A stretch of DNA of 64,000 nt from Bog-473 sp963809715 (GCA_963809715.1 CAWEKO010000004.1:248001-312000); one strand, 5' to 3'; numbered from the stretch's first letter, positions 18,299 through 27,250 are shown. Notes: a model not told the origin generated them from the sequence alone. Translations and numbers: made by a program.

Positions 18299-18866
18299 GA
18301 GGGACTCGAACCACTGCACATCGAGATGTGGATTTCCCGGGCGATGGGAACGACCAGGCCGAGTTGGTCGACGGATGACTGCGGACTCACGATCGAATGT
18401 CAACCCTGCCCCGGAGCTTCGGGGCTTCGGCCGGCGTCGGCGTCTTGGATGCCTGCGCGACGTGCTTGTAGGCCGGTTTGCGCCGGTTAATGGTGGATAG
18501 CATACTCAGTATGCTATCCAGTATTTCCGCGAAGTCAAGGTCCGGCTTGGTGGGGATCTCGAGTGCTCCAGCGAGTGACCGCCGACTCAAGGGACAAACG
18601 GGAGTGGTCCGCTCAGTCCCAGCGGCTCAGGTCGGGTGTCGACGTCGAGGTCTTCACCCCAGCACGGCACCTCTTGGACAGGTTCAGTCGGATCCGAATC
18701 AGCTCACGGGGCCCGGCCATCTGGACCGTCACGGGCTCGCGACTGCCGGTCCTCCCGGCGATGGCCCCAATAGCCACGGCAAGGGCTGATGTGCCCGGCC
18801 CGACTTCGCCATCTATCGGTTCTTCACGTGCCACTGCCGACCCCGGAAGACGGATGGCTTCTATAC
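18299..18866. other. intergenic region holding a perfect dyad
   Basis: About 570 bases between the sedolisin start and the 3' end of the solute-binding gene. It carries the 25-base dyad at 18495-18519. A minus-strand frame from about 18834 to 18613 (peptides GPGTSALAVAIGAIAG and REPVTVQMAGPRE) has some coding character, loosely like a DapF-type C-terminus, but is not supported as a gene. The promoter of the protease should lie here. Confidence 0.4.
18495..18519. promoter_or_regulatory. perfect 10-bp inverted repeat, operator-like
   Basis: GGATAGCATA-ctcag-TATGCTATCC, a perfect ten-base inverted repeat with a five-base spacer, about 200 bases upstream of the sedolisin start. Length, AT-rich core and spacing resemble the operator of a dimeric regulator of PadR, TetR or MarR type. 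No such regulator gene is adjacent. It lacks a T-run, so a terminator is unlikely. Confidence 0.5.
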
Positions 18867-20141
18867 CTAGCCGATGGTGGCCTTAGGCTCCATTTTGTTC
18901 GCGGCGGAGTTCCATTCGTACACGAAGATTGGTCCGTTGCCGTCGCGGTGTCCCTGTCCGAAGTTGTAGCTTCCGCCTCCGCCGGGAAGCTTGACACTGG
19001 TCAGGGACTGCCCCCCTTTGTTGAAGGTGGCGTTGTTCAGTGTCTTGCCGGCGGCCTTGACGATGTTTTCGAACAGCGCGAGCTGCTGGCACGCGTTCTC
19101 CGGGGCATTCCACGTCACCGGAGTAGAAGCGGTCGCGGTGACGGGATTGTTGATCTTCGCGTTTGGCTCGGCCGCCTGGACGGTTGCGACGCAACGACGC
19201 ATCGCCGGATCGTTCCACTCCACGGCAGGTGGTGGAGCGCTTCCTGAAGTCAACGCGCCCTGGAGCTCGGCGTCGTTGTAGTTGGACTTGCTGGACAAGA
19301 CGGTCTGGAGATCGGGGTAGTCCGGCACGATCAATCTCGGGTGGTAACTGCTCTGGTTGTTGTTGAGTGCCTTCGGCCAACTGACGCCGCCGTTGCCGAC
19401 AGCGATGACCACGTTCGCGCCCTCAGTCTTGAACTTCTGAGCGATAACGCCGTACTCCGAACTAGTCGCCGCCTGGTCGTTGTCCGGAACACCGTTGATG
19501 GCGGTCTGCACCACCTTTACCTTCAGCTTCTTGAGTGCAGCGAGCACAAGGTTGACCTCGACTTGGTCGGACTTGTCTCCCACCACTGCGATCTTCTTGT
19601 TGGCGAAGACACCTTCCTGCTTGAATGCCGCCATCTCCTTGGGAATGAGGTCGTTGGAAGAAAGGCTGTTGTTGAACCATGGGGCTTTGGCCTGTGCAGA
19701 CTGTGAGTTGGTCAGCGTCCCACCGATCAACGGGGTGTCGTGGGCCGAGACATAGCAGGCCGTATCGGCGGCCTGGAAGAACCCGAGAACAGCGAACACC
19801 TTCTCGTCCTCGGTGAGTGCCGTGCATGCAGTGGCGGCGGGTGCGGTCCCGATGGGATTGATTGGCTCGAACACCGGCACGATCTTGCGACCGTTGATCC
19901 CTCCCCTGGCGTTGATCTGCCGGATCAGCGCGGTGTAGGCGACCTTGTAGTCCCCCGGATCAATGTTGACGATGTTGCGGATGGCCGCGGCGTCGAGATA
20001 GGTGATACCGAGCTTGATGCTTGTCGGCGTCACCCCCTGGGCAGATTGGCCGGCGGCGGCGTCCGCGAGTTCAGGGGCCACGAGGATAAGGCCGCTGATC
20101 GCCATCAGTGCGGCAACGATCCCGGTGAGCGCTCTGCGCAT
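18867..20141 (-). CDS. periplasmic-type ABC solute-binding protein (Peripla_BP_6)
   Basis: A 424-residue secreted ligand-binding protein of the branched-chain-amino-acid (LivJ-like) type. The ATG at 20141 follows GGAAGGAAAG and begins a signal peptide (MRRALTGIVAALMAISGLIL, cleavage near ADAAAG). The mature part starts with GVTPTSIKLGITYLD and has INARGGINGRKIVPV, the typical first-lobe motif. No permease or ATPase gene is in the window, so it is an orphan or works with a distant transporter. A paralogue lies at 29113. It is divergent from a LacI-type regulator, and its promoter carries the motif shared with the GH3 gene. Confidence 0.82.
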   Translation of the reverse strand: MRRALTGIVAALMAISGLILVAPELADAAAGQSAQGVTPTSIKLGITYLDAAAIRNIVNIDPGDYKVAYTALIRQINARGGINGRKIVPVFEPINPIGTAPAATACTALTEDEKVFAVLGFFQAADTACYVSAHDTPLIGGTLTNSQSAQAKAPWFNNSLSSNDLIPKEMAAFKQEGVFANKKIAVVGDKSDQVEVNLVLAALKKLKVKVVQTAINGVPDNDQAATSSEYGVIAQKFKTEGANVVIAVGNGGVSWPKALNNNQSSYHPRLIVPDYPDLQTVLSSKSNYNDAELQGALTSGSAPPPAVEWNDPAMRRCVATVQAAEPNAKINNPVTATASTPVTWNAPENACQQLALFENIVKAAGKTLNNATFNKGGQSLTSVKLPGGGGSYNFGQGHRDGNGPIFVYEWNSAANKMEPKATIG

Positions 20142-20230
20142 GTCGTGCTTTCCTTCCGTGACGGTGGGTTCCGCCTCGACTTCCGGCAGTGACGCGGTTG
20201 CCGGCCAGCAACCGACACGGTATCCCGCTG

Positions 20231-20246
20231 TACTTACTCGTGTCAA
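20231..20246 (-). promoter_or_regulatory. shared 16-bp element at the solute-binding protein promoter
   Basis: Minus-strand TTGACACGAGTAAGTA: its first six bases are a consensus -35 box. It matches the element at 21323-21338 (TTGACACGTGTAAGTG) at 14 of 16 positions. The -10 region here (around GATACC) is weak, as expected for a regulated promoter. It is a likely binding site of the LacI protein encoded next to it. Confidence 0.5.
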
Positions 20247-20293
20247 CATAGAGTCAGCCCTGGTCATTGCGTCCGGGCCGGAAAGGAGGAACT

Positions 20294-21283
20294 GTGGCAT
20301 CAACGCGTCGACCGACCAGCCACGACGTGGCCCGCGCCGCCGGTGTGTCCCGGGCGACGGTGAGCTACGTCCTCAACGACGTGACCCGACAGCGGATCTC
20401 GCCGGAGGTACAGCAACGCGTCTGGAAGGCAGTCGAGGAGCTGCACTACACGCCCGACCACCATGCACGGATGCTGAAGACGAAGGAGAGTGACATCGTC
20501 CTAATCGTCATGGTGGGCGCGACTCCGGGTCCCGTGCTGGTGCAGATGATCGACACTCTGACCCGCCGGGTAGCCGCGGCAGGCTATACGCCGCTGATCG
20601 ATTTCACGGGCACGCCCTCGCCCACTGCCTTCAGTCGGGCGTGCGAACGGATCCAGCCGGTTGCCGTTGTCGCACCCGGTGCTCTCCTCTCCCCGCGGGT
20701 CGTCAAGACACTGGAGCTGAACGGGACCCGCTGCGTGCTCGCCGTCGGTGACGGTCCGGGCAAGTCGATCGCCCGGATGCGGTACTCGCAGGAATCGGTA
20801 GGGGAGGCCGCTACCAACTACTTGGTTCAGCAGGGACGCAAGCGGGTGCTTGTCGTCCTGCCAGACGATCCGCGCCTGGCCGACATCGCCGCCGCGCGTC
20901 TTGACGGGGTCCGACGGGTACTCGATGAGCGGCGGCTGCGCATTGCTCACGTGCCGATGGATCTCGACGCAGCGCGAGACACGATCCTCACTGCAGTGCA
21001 CGGCAAGCACGTCGCCGACGCCGCGTTCGTCTACAACGACGAGTACGCATTGATCGTGCTGCAGATCCTGCTCGACGCTGGCATGTCGGTGCCGGACGAC
21101 ATCGCAGTGATTGGATGCGACAATCTGCACTTCGCCGCGCTGACGCAGCCGTCCCTGACGACGATCGATATCGGAGATATTGGAGGCCAGATCGCCGACT
21201 TTCTCCTCGCCATGTTGGAGGGGCGACGACGGCCCCCCGGGACGATAGGCAGGGCAACCGTCATCCCTCGAGAGTCCGCATAA
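20294..21283 (+). CDS. LacI-family transcriptional regulator
   Basis: A 329-residue LacI/GalR repressor. The DNA-binding head is canonical: helix-turn-helix HDVARAAGVSRATVSYVLND (about residues 10-29), followed by the hinge region near HYTPDHHARMLKTK. The remainder is a periplasmic-binding-protein-like sensor domain ending in IAVIGCDNLHFAALTQPSLTTI. The GTG at 20294 directly follows an excellent AAAGGAGG. The gene lies between the solute-binding protein (divergent) and the GH3 glycosidase (same strand), and both of those promoters carry the same 16-base motif. It probably senses the sugar or glycoside released by, or fed to, the GH3 enzyme. Confidence 0.88.
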   Translation: MASTRRPTSHDVARAAGVSRATVSYVLNDVTRQRISPEVQQRVWKAVEELHYTPDHHARMLKTKESDIVLIVMVGATPGPVLVQMIDTLTRRVAAAGYTPLIDFTGTPSPTAFSRACERIQPVAVVAPGALLSPRVVKTLELNGTRCVLAVGDGPGKSIARMRYSQESVGEAATNYLVQQGRKRVLVVLPDDPRLADIAAARLDGVRRVLDERRLRIAHVPMDLDAARDTILTAVHGKHVADAAFVYNDEYALIVLQILLDAGMSVPDDIAVIGCDNLHFAALTQPSLTTIDIGDIGGQIADFLLAMLEGRRRPPGTIGRATVIPRESA

Positions 21284-21322
21284 GGCAAATACCGCCGAGT
21301 TCGGGGCCTGGGGCGCTACCTT

Positions 21323-21351
21323 TTGACACGTGTAAGTGCCACTCGTATCAT
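21323..21351 (+). promoter_or_regulatory. sigma-70-type promoter with overlapping shared element (GH3 gene)
   Basis: TTGACA at 21323-21328 and TATCAT at 21346-21351 separated by exactly 17 bases, a near-consensus vegetative promoter 34 bases before the GH3 start. The -35 box and spacer contain TTGACACGTGTAAGTG, nearly identical to the element at 20231-20246. A small symmetric core AGTGCCACT follows. A repressor sitting here would block RNA polymerase. Confidence 0.6.
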
Positions 21352-21384
21352 CGCTCCCGTCGGCGTGTAGAGGAGGAGCCTTCC

Positions 21385-23817
21385 ATGGCCGAGGTGACGC
21401 TCGAGGACGCCGGACGTGGCGACGGTAATGGCGCAGAACGGTTGGGTCTCGCAGACCAGGCTGCGCTGACCGTCGGCGTCGGGTGGTGGCATACCGCGGG
21501 CGCACCCGCCTTGGGTCTCGAAGGTGTCCATGTGAGCGACGGACCCAACGGCGTTCGGGGAAGCCGTTGGGGTGAGATTTCGGCCTGCATGCCGTCGGCA
21601 ACCGCGCTCGGGGCGACCTGGGATCCACGTCTGGTGCGACTGATCGGCGAGGTCCTCGGCGACGAGGCACTCGACAAGGGAGCCCGTGTCCTGCTCGCCC
21701 CCACGGTCAACATCCACCGACACCCGGTTGGTGGCCGCAACTTCGAGTGCTTCTCCGAGGATCCATTGCTCAGCGCAGCCATGGCAGTGGCCTACGTGCA
21801 AGGAGTCCAGAGCCGGGGCGTTGGCTGTGCCATCAAACACTTTGCGTGCAACGACCAGGAACTCGAGCGGATGTCGATCGACGTCGAGGTAGACGAACGC
21901 CCCTTGCGCGAGATCTACCTCGCGCCCTTCGAAGCGGCGGTCCGTGAGGCCGGTGTGTGCATGGTCATGTCGGCCTACAACAAGCTCCGCGGTGAGTTTT
22001 GCAGCGAGAACCGGGACCTGCTCGCGGGCGTGCTCAAAGAGGAGTGGGGCTTCGAGGGCGTCGTGGTGTCCGACTGGTTCGGGACGAACAGCACCGCGTC
22101 GGTCAGCGCCGGACTGGACCTCGAGATGCCAGGTCCCGCTTCCTTCCTCGGCCCGCACCTGGTCGACGCGGTAACCCAGGGGCTGGTGCGCGCCGCAACC
22201 GTGCACGACGCCGCAGATCGCGTCCTGTGGCTCCTGCGACGGGTCGGCTCCGCCCCTGTCATGACACGCCGCTCCGCCGACGAAAGGGCCGCCCTGGCAC
22301 GCCAGGCCGCTGCGTCGGCCATCGTGCTGCTGAAGAACGAGTCCCCCCAGCTCCCCATCGACCCCGCCGTCATCACCCGTCTGGCGGTGGCGGGGCCGGC
22401 AGCCACTCGGCTGTGTCCCCAAGGTGGCGGCGCGGCCGAGGTCACGCCCCCCTACGTCCGCTCGCCGCTTCAGGCCATCACTGAACGGGCGGGGAGCGCC
22501 GCCGTCAGCTACGAACCCGGTTGTGACATCCCGGGTACTGCGCTCCCCCTCGGTCCGTCCGGACTGCACACCCCAGACGGCCGCGAGGGCATCGCGGTCG
22601 AGTACTTCGAGGGCGACGACCTCGACGGTGAGCCGATCCATCGCGACGTCTTCACCGTGTCACGCCTCGTCTGGCTCGGTCCGCCCCATCCGAGTCTCAT
22701 CCCGGGCCGGTTCACGGCGCGAGCCACAACCGTCTTCACCCCGGACCGGACCGGTACGTGGGACTTCGGTCTCATCGCCACCGACGCCGCCCGTCTCTCT
22801 CTCGACGGGGTGCTGCTCTTGGACACCACCACCGCCCCGCCTGGCGAAGGGTTCTTCGGCTTGGCCAACCAAGAGGTGACCGCCACGGTGGAGCTGGTCG
22901 AAGGTGTTCCCTGCACACTGACTGTCGAATTTCGTGCCGACAACGACCTCCCGATCGCGGCGGTCTCGTTCGGCGGGTCGTTCCGGCCGGCCGGAGATGC
23001 TCTGGAAGCGGCGGCGGCCGCGGCCCGGGCGGCCGACATGGCGCTGGTCTTCGTCGGCACAGACAGCCGGTGGGAATCCGAGGGAAAAGACCGCACCACC
23101 CTGCGGCTGCCAGGCGAACAGGACGCTCTGGTACGGGCGGTGGCCACGGCCAACCCGCGCACCGTCGTGGTGGTGAACAGCGGCGCTCCGGTGGAGATGC
23201 CGTGGGTGGACGACGTCGACGGCATTGTCCAGGTCTGGTACGCCGGACAAGAAGGGGGCGCGGCCGTCGCCGATGTGCTCTTCGGGGACGTCGACGCCTC
23301 GGGACGGCTTCCCACCTCCTTCCCGGTGCGTTTGGAGGACACGCCCGCGTACCCCTTCTATCCAGGAGACGGGCACACCCTCCACTATGGCGAGGGCATG
23401 TTCGTCGGCTACCGCCACTACGACACGAAGGATGTCGCCCCGCGGTTCTGCTTCGGTCACGGTCTCTCCTACACGACGTTTTCCTTCGATGACCTCACCG
23501 TGGCGCGTGACGGAAGCGACTTGGAGATGGAGGTCGATGTCACCAACACCGGCCACCGGCGCGGAGCCGAAGTGGTCCAGGTCTACGTGCGTCGGCCTGC
23601 GTCCCGGGTGGAACGGCCGGACAAGGAACTGAAGGCCTTCGAGAAGGTGTGGTTGGACCCGGGGCAAACCTTGCGGGTGCGCCTCACCGTGACCGAACGA
23701 GCCCTTCGTCACTGGGACAAGCACGACAATCGGTGGACGATCGAACGTGGTGAGATTGAGATCCTCGTCGGCGCGTCATCACGCGATATCAGGCTGGGGG
23801 CCGTGACGACGCTGTAG
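21385..23817 (+). CDS. glycoside hydrolase family 3 beta-glycosidase with PA14 insert
   Basis: An 810-residue beta-glucosidase-type enzyme with no signal peptide, so probably cytoplasmic. Order: GH3 N-terminal barrel (about 1-290) with the substrate-binding KH pair (151-152) and the nucleophile Asp230 in VVVSDWFGT; the first part of the GH3 C-terminal domain; an inserted PA14 carbohydrate-binding domain (about 398-535); the rest of the C-terminal domain with RWESEGKDRTTL carrying the likely acid/base Glu; and an Fn3-like tail (about 690-805). This insert layout is typical of broad-specificity beta-glucosidases and xylosidases. AGGAGGAG precedes the ATG. A strong, probably LacI-regulated promoter lies directly upstream; the esterase follows 86 bases later. 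Confidence 0.9.
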   Translation: MAEVTLEDAGRGDGNGAERLGLADQAALTVGVGWWHTAGAPALGLEGVHVSDGPNGVRGSRWGEISACMPSATALGATWDPRLVRLIGEVLGDEALDKGARVLLAPTVNIHRHPVGGRNFECFSEDPLLSAAMAVAYVQGVQSRGVGCAIKHFACNDQELERMSIDVEVDERPLREIYLAPFEAAVREAGVCMVMSAYNKLRGEFCSENRDLLAGVLKEEWGFEGVVVSDWFGTNSTASVSAGLDLEMPGPASFLGPHLVDAVTQGLVRAATVHDAADRVLWLLRRVGSAPVMTRRSADERAALARQAAASAIVLLKNESPQLPIDPAVITRLAVAGPAATRLCPQGGGAAEVTPPYVRSPLQAITERAGSAAVSYEPGCDIPGTALPLGPSGLHTPDGREGIAVEYFEGDDLDGEPIHRDVFTVSRLVWLGPPHPSLIPGRFTARATTVFTPDRTGTWDFGLIATDAARLSLDGVLLLDTTTAPPGEGFFGLANQEVTATVELVEGVPCTLTVEFRADNDLPIAAVSFGGSFRPAGDALEAAAAAARAADMALVFVGTDSRWESEGKDRTTLRLPGEQDALVRAVATANPRTVVVVNSGAPVEMPWVDDVDGIVQVWYAGQEGGAAVADVLFGDVDASGRLPTSFPVRLEDTPAYPFYPGDGHTLHYGEGMFVGYRHYDTKDVAPRFCFGHGLSYTTFSFDDLTVARDGSDLEMEVDVTNTGHRRGAEVVQVYVRRPASRVERPDKELKAFEKVWLDPGQTLRVRLTVTERALRHWDKHDNRWTIERGEIEILVGASSRDIRLGAVTTL

Positions 23818-23903
23818 CGTCCGCGGCCGCAGGGGGCGAACGCGGCGCGGCTGAAGGCACACCATGTAGGCACGAGCCAGCAACGGAACGGAATGGAGGC
23901 GCG

Positions 23904-25376
23904 ATGGAACTCGTTGTGACCACGGAGCAGGGGAAGGTCAAGGGCTCGGCCGAGACGGGGTCCGTCGCGTTCCTCGGGATCCCCTACGCAGCGCCGCCGG
24001 TCGGCGAAGGCCGGTTCGGGCCGCCGCAACCGCCGGAGTGCTGGGAGGGGACTCGCGAGGCCATCACCTGGGGAGCCACCGCCCTGCAACCTCGTCAAGA
24101 ATTCACCCTGATCCCAGAACCCCTGGTGGATGGGGACAACTGCCTGAACCTCAACGTGTTCACGCCGGATCCGGGAAACTCGGGTCTGCCGGTGCTGGTG
24201 TGGATCCACGGCGGCGGGTTCTTCGCCGGCTGCAACGCAAGCCCCTGGTACAAGGGGGAGCACTTCGCCCGCGACGGTGTCGTATTGGTGAGCATCAACT
24301 ACCGGCTTGGTATCGAAGGCTTCCTGTCGATCCTAGATGGCGGCGTCAACCGCGGCGTCCTCGACTGGCTGGCCGCCCTGGAATGGGTGCAGCGCAACAT
24401 CGAGGCCTTCGGCGGAGATCCGGCAACGGTGACGGTGGCGGGACAATCCGCCGGAGGAGTGGCGGCCGCCCTCCTTCTCTCCATGCCCCGGGCACGCGGG
24501 CTCCTCCGACGCGCGATCTGTATGAGCGGACCGGTCACGTTGGTGGGAAAGGCCGAGCAGGCACAAGAAACGGCTCGGGCCATCGCCGAGGACCTCGGGA
24601 CACCGCTCACCCGACACGCCCTCAGTGAGGTATCGCTCGACAGGCTCCTCGAAGCTCAAGCGCGCCTGATGCCGATCGGACCCGGCGGCACGCCGGATGT
24701 CCAGGCGCTCACGGACGCGGGAGGTGGGATGTTGCCACTGGCGCCCAGCGTCGACGGCGACTTGATTCCGTGCAGCCCGCTCGAGGCGGTGCGCGCAGGT
24801 GTGGGCGCCTCGTGCGATCTCTTGGCAGGTACCACAACGGAGGAGTTCAACATGGTGTTCACCCTGTTGGGCGGTGCCGTCGATGACGACGCAGCTGACC
24901 GTGCCTTGCAGGGCACCGGGCTGTCGGCCGCCGACACGCAGGCATACCGCGATTCCCAACCGAGCGCCACGGGCACCGAACTCCTGGGTCAGGCGTTGAC
25001 CGACAGGATGTTCCGGGTGCCGACCGAAGCGCTCTGCGCCGCGCGAACCGGCGCCGACGGTGGCACCTTCCTGTACCAGTCGGCCTGGCGCTCGCCGGCC
25101 ATGGGCGGAATCCTGGGTGCGGCGCATTGCGTCGATGTTCCCTTTGCGTTCGACAACCTGGACGCGCCGGGTGTTGATGCCGCTCTCGGGTCCGAGCCTC
25201 CTCAGGAATTAGCGGACCTGATGCACAGGGCCTGGGTCGACTTCGTGACTGATGGCGATCCTGGTTGGCCCTCCGCTACCCTCGACGCACGGCAGGCAAT
25301 GGTCTTCGACAACGAAAGCCGCGTTGTCGATGACCCGCTGCGCCTCCCGCGCGCTCTGTGGGCGCCAACTGCATAG
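23904..25376 (+). CDS. type-B carboxylesterase/lipase
   Basis: A 490-residue alpha/beta hydrolase of the carboxylesterase type-B family. Visible features: the N-terminal FLGIPYAAPPVGEGRF block, the oxyanion HGGG at 102-105, the nucleophile elbow GQSAGG with Ser182, a Glu in TTTEEFNMVF and the catalytic His in GAAHCVDVPFAF. No signal peptide, so cytoplasmic. TGGAGG precedes the ATG. It follows the GH3 gene with an 86-base gap and no visible promoter, so both may form one transcript that removes ester and glycosidic groups from an imported plant-type glycoside. That role is inference. Confidence 0.87.
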   Translation: MELVVTTEQGKVKGSAETGSVAFLGIPYAAPPVGEGRFGPPQPPECWEGTREAITWGATALQPRQEFTLIPEPLVDGDNCLNLNVFTPDPGNSGLPVLVWIHGGGFFAGCNASPWYKGEHFARDGVVLVSINYRLGIEGFLSILDGGVNRGVLDWLAALEWVQRNIEAFGGDPATVTVAGQSAGGVAAALLLSMPRARGLLRRAICMSGPVTLVGKAEQAQETARAIAEDLGTPLTRHALSEVSLDRLLEAQARLMPIGPGGTPDVQALTDAGGGMLPLAPSVDGDLIPCSPLEAVRAGVGASCDLLAGTTTEEFNMVFTLLGGAVDDDAADRALQGTGLSAADTQAYRDSQPSATGTELLGQALTDRMFRVPTEALCAARTGADGGTFLYQSAWRSPAMGGILGAAHCVDVPFAFDNLDAPGVDAALGSEPPQELADLMHRAWVDFVTDGDPGWPSATLDARQAMVFDNESRVVDDPLRLPRALWAPTA

Positions 25377-25415
25377 TCCCCCTCGCAGCCCAGCAGCGTG
25401 GACCCACCCGACGTC

Positions 25416-25550
25416 ATGAGCACAGAAACGCAGACGGCCTTCGACGAGGTGCTGGAGGAGGCGCGGCATGTTGAATCAGGATCCGCTGGTTCCTGCCGGA
25501 TCGCCCCCGAGCAGGACCAGGTCACAGTTGTCCCGGTGGTGGGGCTATGA
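25416..25550 (+). CDS. possible 44-residue small protein
   Basis: A short frame starting at an ATG (MSTETQTAFDEVLEEARHVE) and ending in VTVVPVVGL followed by TGA. Amino-acid composition and codon third positions look coding, but no ribosome binding site is evident and I know no family for it. It lies between the esterase and the convergent crotonase gene. It could be a gene fragment instead. Confidence 0.25.
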   Translation: MSTETQTAFDEVLEEARHVESGSAGSCRIAPEQDQVTVVPVVGL

Positions 25551-25572
25551 GTGGCCAGCCGACGAGAAGAGG

Positions 25573-26373
25573 TCATGTCGCATCCCAGTCAGTGCTGAGC
25601 CGACCACTCCAGGACGGTCGACGCTTCTCAACGAACGCCACAACGCCCTCGCGTGCGTCGGGCGCACCCATGAGGCGGCGGTGGTAAGCGGTCTCGCGGC
25701 TTTCCACGCCGTCGGGCGAAAGGTCCCAGGAGTCCCACAGCAGGCGCTTGCTATAGGCGACCGAAAGCGGCGCGACGTTGATCGCGATATCCCGGGCCAG
25801 ATCAAGCGCGACGCTGAGCACCTCGTCCGCAGGGAGAACTTGGCTGCAAATGCCGAACTCACGCGCCTTGTGCCCATCGAAGGTCTGGCCAGTGAGCAGG
25901 ATCTCGGCCGCGGCGGACATGCCCGCGATCCGTGGGAGCGTCCAATGCGAATAACCGTCTCCCATTACTCCGCGGCGCACCTGCACTATCCCGTACTTCG
26001 CATCGTCTGCAAAAATGCGGATGTCGCATTGCAGCGCGATGGTGAAGCCGATCCCGATCGCGTGACCGTTCACTGCAGCAATCACCGGTTTTCGGACCTT
26101 CCACGCCGGCATGGGAAGGGCGGCCGCGCTGAACTCGTCCCCATCGGGCGCCGCAAAGGTGTCGCCTCCGCTACTCATATCGGCGCCCGCACAGAAGGCC
26201 GGCGGCGTACCCGTGAGGATCACGGCACGCACCTCGTCCATCTCGTCACATCGGAAAAACGCCTGTGAAAGCGCAGCGCCCATACCGGCACCAAAGGCAT
26301 TTCGTACCTCTGGGCGATTCAGAGTGATGACGGCCACACCGTCTTCGATCGTCAAAAGCACTACGTTGGTCAC
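25573..26373 (-). CDS. enoyl-CoA hydratase/isomerase-fold protein lacking both catalytic Glu
   Basis: A 266-residue crotonase-superfamily protein. The fold is plain: VAVITLNRPEVRNAFG (15-27), the CoA/oxyanion segment PAFCAGADM (58-66) and NGHAIGIGFTIALQCDIR (102-119). In true hydratases one catalytic Glu sits after GxG and a second in the following FGxPE motif. Here these positions are Thr111 and Gln131 (YGIVQVRRG). Classical hydration of enoyl-CoA is therefore unlikely; isomerase, thioesterase, dehalogenase or other crotonase chemistry remains open. The gene stands alone between the esterase and the PAP2 gene. Confidence 0.83.
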   Translation of the reverse strand: MTNVVLLTIEDGVAVITLNRPEVRNAFGAGMGAALSQAFFRCDEMDEVRAVILTGTPPAFCAGADMSSGGDTFAAPDGDEFSAAALPMPAWKVRKPVIAAVNGHAIGIGFTIALQCDIRIFADDAKYGIVQVRRGVMGDGYSHWTLPRIAGMSAAAEILLTGQTFDGHKAREFGICSQVLPADEVLSVALDLARDIAINVAPLSVAYSKRLLWDSWDLSPDGVESRETAYHRRLMGAPDAREGVVAFVEKRRPSWSGRLSTDWDAT

Positions 26374-26455
26374 GATTACTTCCTAGTCGCGATCGCCTCG
26401 GTGAGGGATGCAGAACGGCTGCATGCTCCATATGTGCTCTCGGGCATGACTGGGG

Positions 26456-27250
26456 TCAATCCGGTTTATGCCCTTCGTCGGGGTCTTCTCGCTCCTGACG
26501 TAGCGCAACGCCGGCTACGTCGGACTGGACCACTTCGTCTTGCCATGGTTGCGTCACCCGTTCCTCTGCAGCCAATTCATTGGGACGGATCTCGGACGTG
26601 AACAAAATCGAGAGAACCACCAGCCAGGTCGCGACAAAGATCATGCTGGCGATGACATCGGTGCTCCAATGCACGCCTAACTCGATCCGGGAGAAGGCGA
26701 CAGCGCCAACCGCAAGCGCGGCGAGCACCCCGGCGAAGGCCCGGTACACCGCGTGTGGGCCGATTCGCGTCACGACCAGGGTCAAGGTCGCGAAAACCAC
26801 GATGGCGGCGCCGGTGTGTCCAGACGGCCACGACCAACCGTGCGCCGAGACGAGCCGGAGTCCGGGCGGCGGGCGGGATCGATGGACGACGTGTTTGGCG
26901 AGAGACACGCCGCCGGCCTCCCCAGCCCAGGCAATGACCGCCACAATCACGGCGGCCACGGGGAGGCGTCGAAGAAGGGCCAGGACTACCAAGAGGATGC
27001 CGGTCGACACGAGTGCAACCCACGAACCGAGCCAGGTCACGACCTTCATGACCGAGTCCAACGCCGGCGTCCGGTGAGCAACCACAACCGAGGTCACATG
27101 GCGGTCAAATTCGTTGACCGAAGAGGAGTGCGTGACCCCGACACCGACGACGATCAGGATCCCGGTCAAGAAGATCCAGGCCAGAACGAGCACCAGCGCC
27201 GTCTTCCAGAGGCTCCTGTGCCGGCGCACGAGATCCGTCGCATCGGTCAT
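26456..27250 (-). CDS. PAP2-family membrane phosphatase
   Basis: A 264-residue integral-membrane phosphatase with six predicted helices. All three PAP2 motifs are intact: KHVVHRSRP (119-127), PSGH (142-145) and SRIELGVHWSTD (187-198) with the nucleophilic His194. Family members dephosphorylate phosphatidate, undecaprenyl pyrophosphate or similar lipid phosphates on the outer face of the membrane. The hydrophilic C-terminus (about 45 residues, acidic) is longer than usual. The neighbouring upstream locus on the same strand is a decayed membrane protein gene. Confidence 0.87.
   Translation of the reverse strand: MTDATDLVRRHRSLWKTALVLVLAWIFLTGILIVVGVGVTHSSSVNEFDRHVTSVVVAHRTPALDSVMKVVTWLGSWVALVSTGILLVVLALLRRLPVAAVIVAVIAWAGEAGGVSLAKHVVHRSRPPPGLRLVSAHGWSWPSGHTGAAIVVFATLTLVVTRIGPHAVYRAFAGVLAALAVGAVAFSRIELGVHWSTDVIASMIFVATWLVVLSILFTSEIRPNELAAEERVTQPWQDEVVQSDVAGVALRQEREDPDEGHKPD

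Noticed and set aside
18280..18320. T-arm-like string (GGTTCGAGTCCC) on the minus strand suggesting a tRNA
   Set aside because: No acceptor stem, D-arm or anticodon arm can be built around it; it overlaps the start of the protease gene.
18613..18834. Minus-strand 73-codon frame loosely like a DapF C-terminus
   Set aside because: No ribosome binding site, no N-terminal part and only a short vague resemblance. Kept as a note in the intergenic entry.
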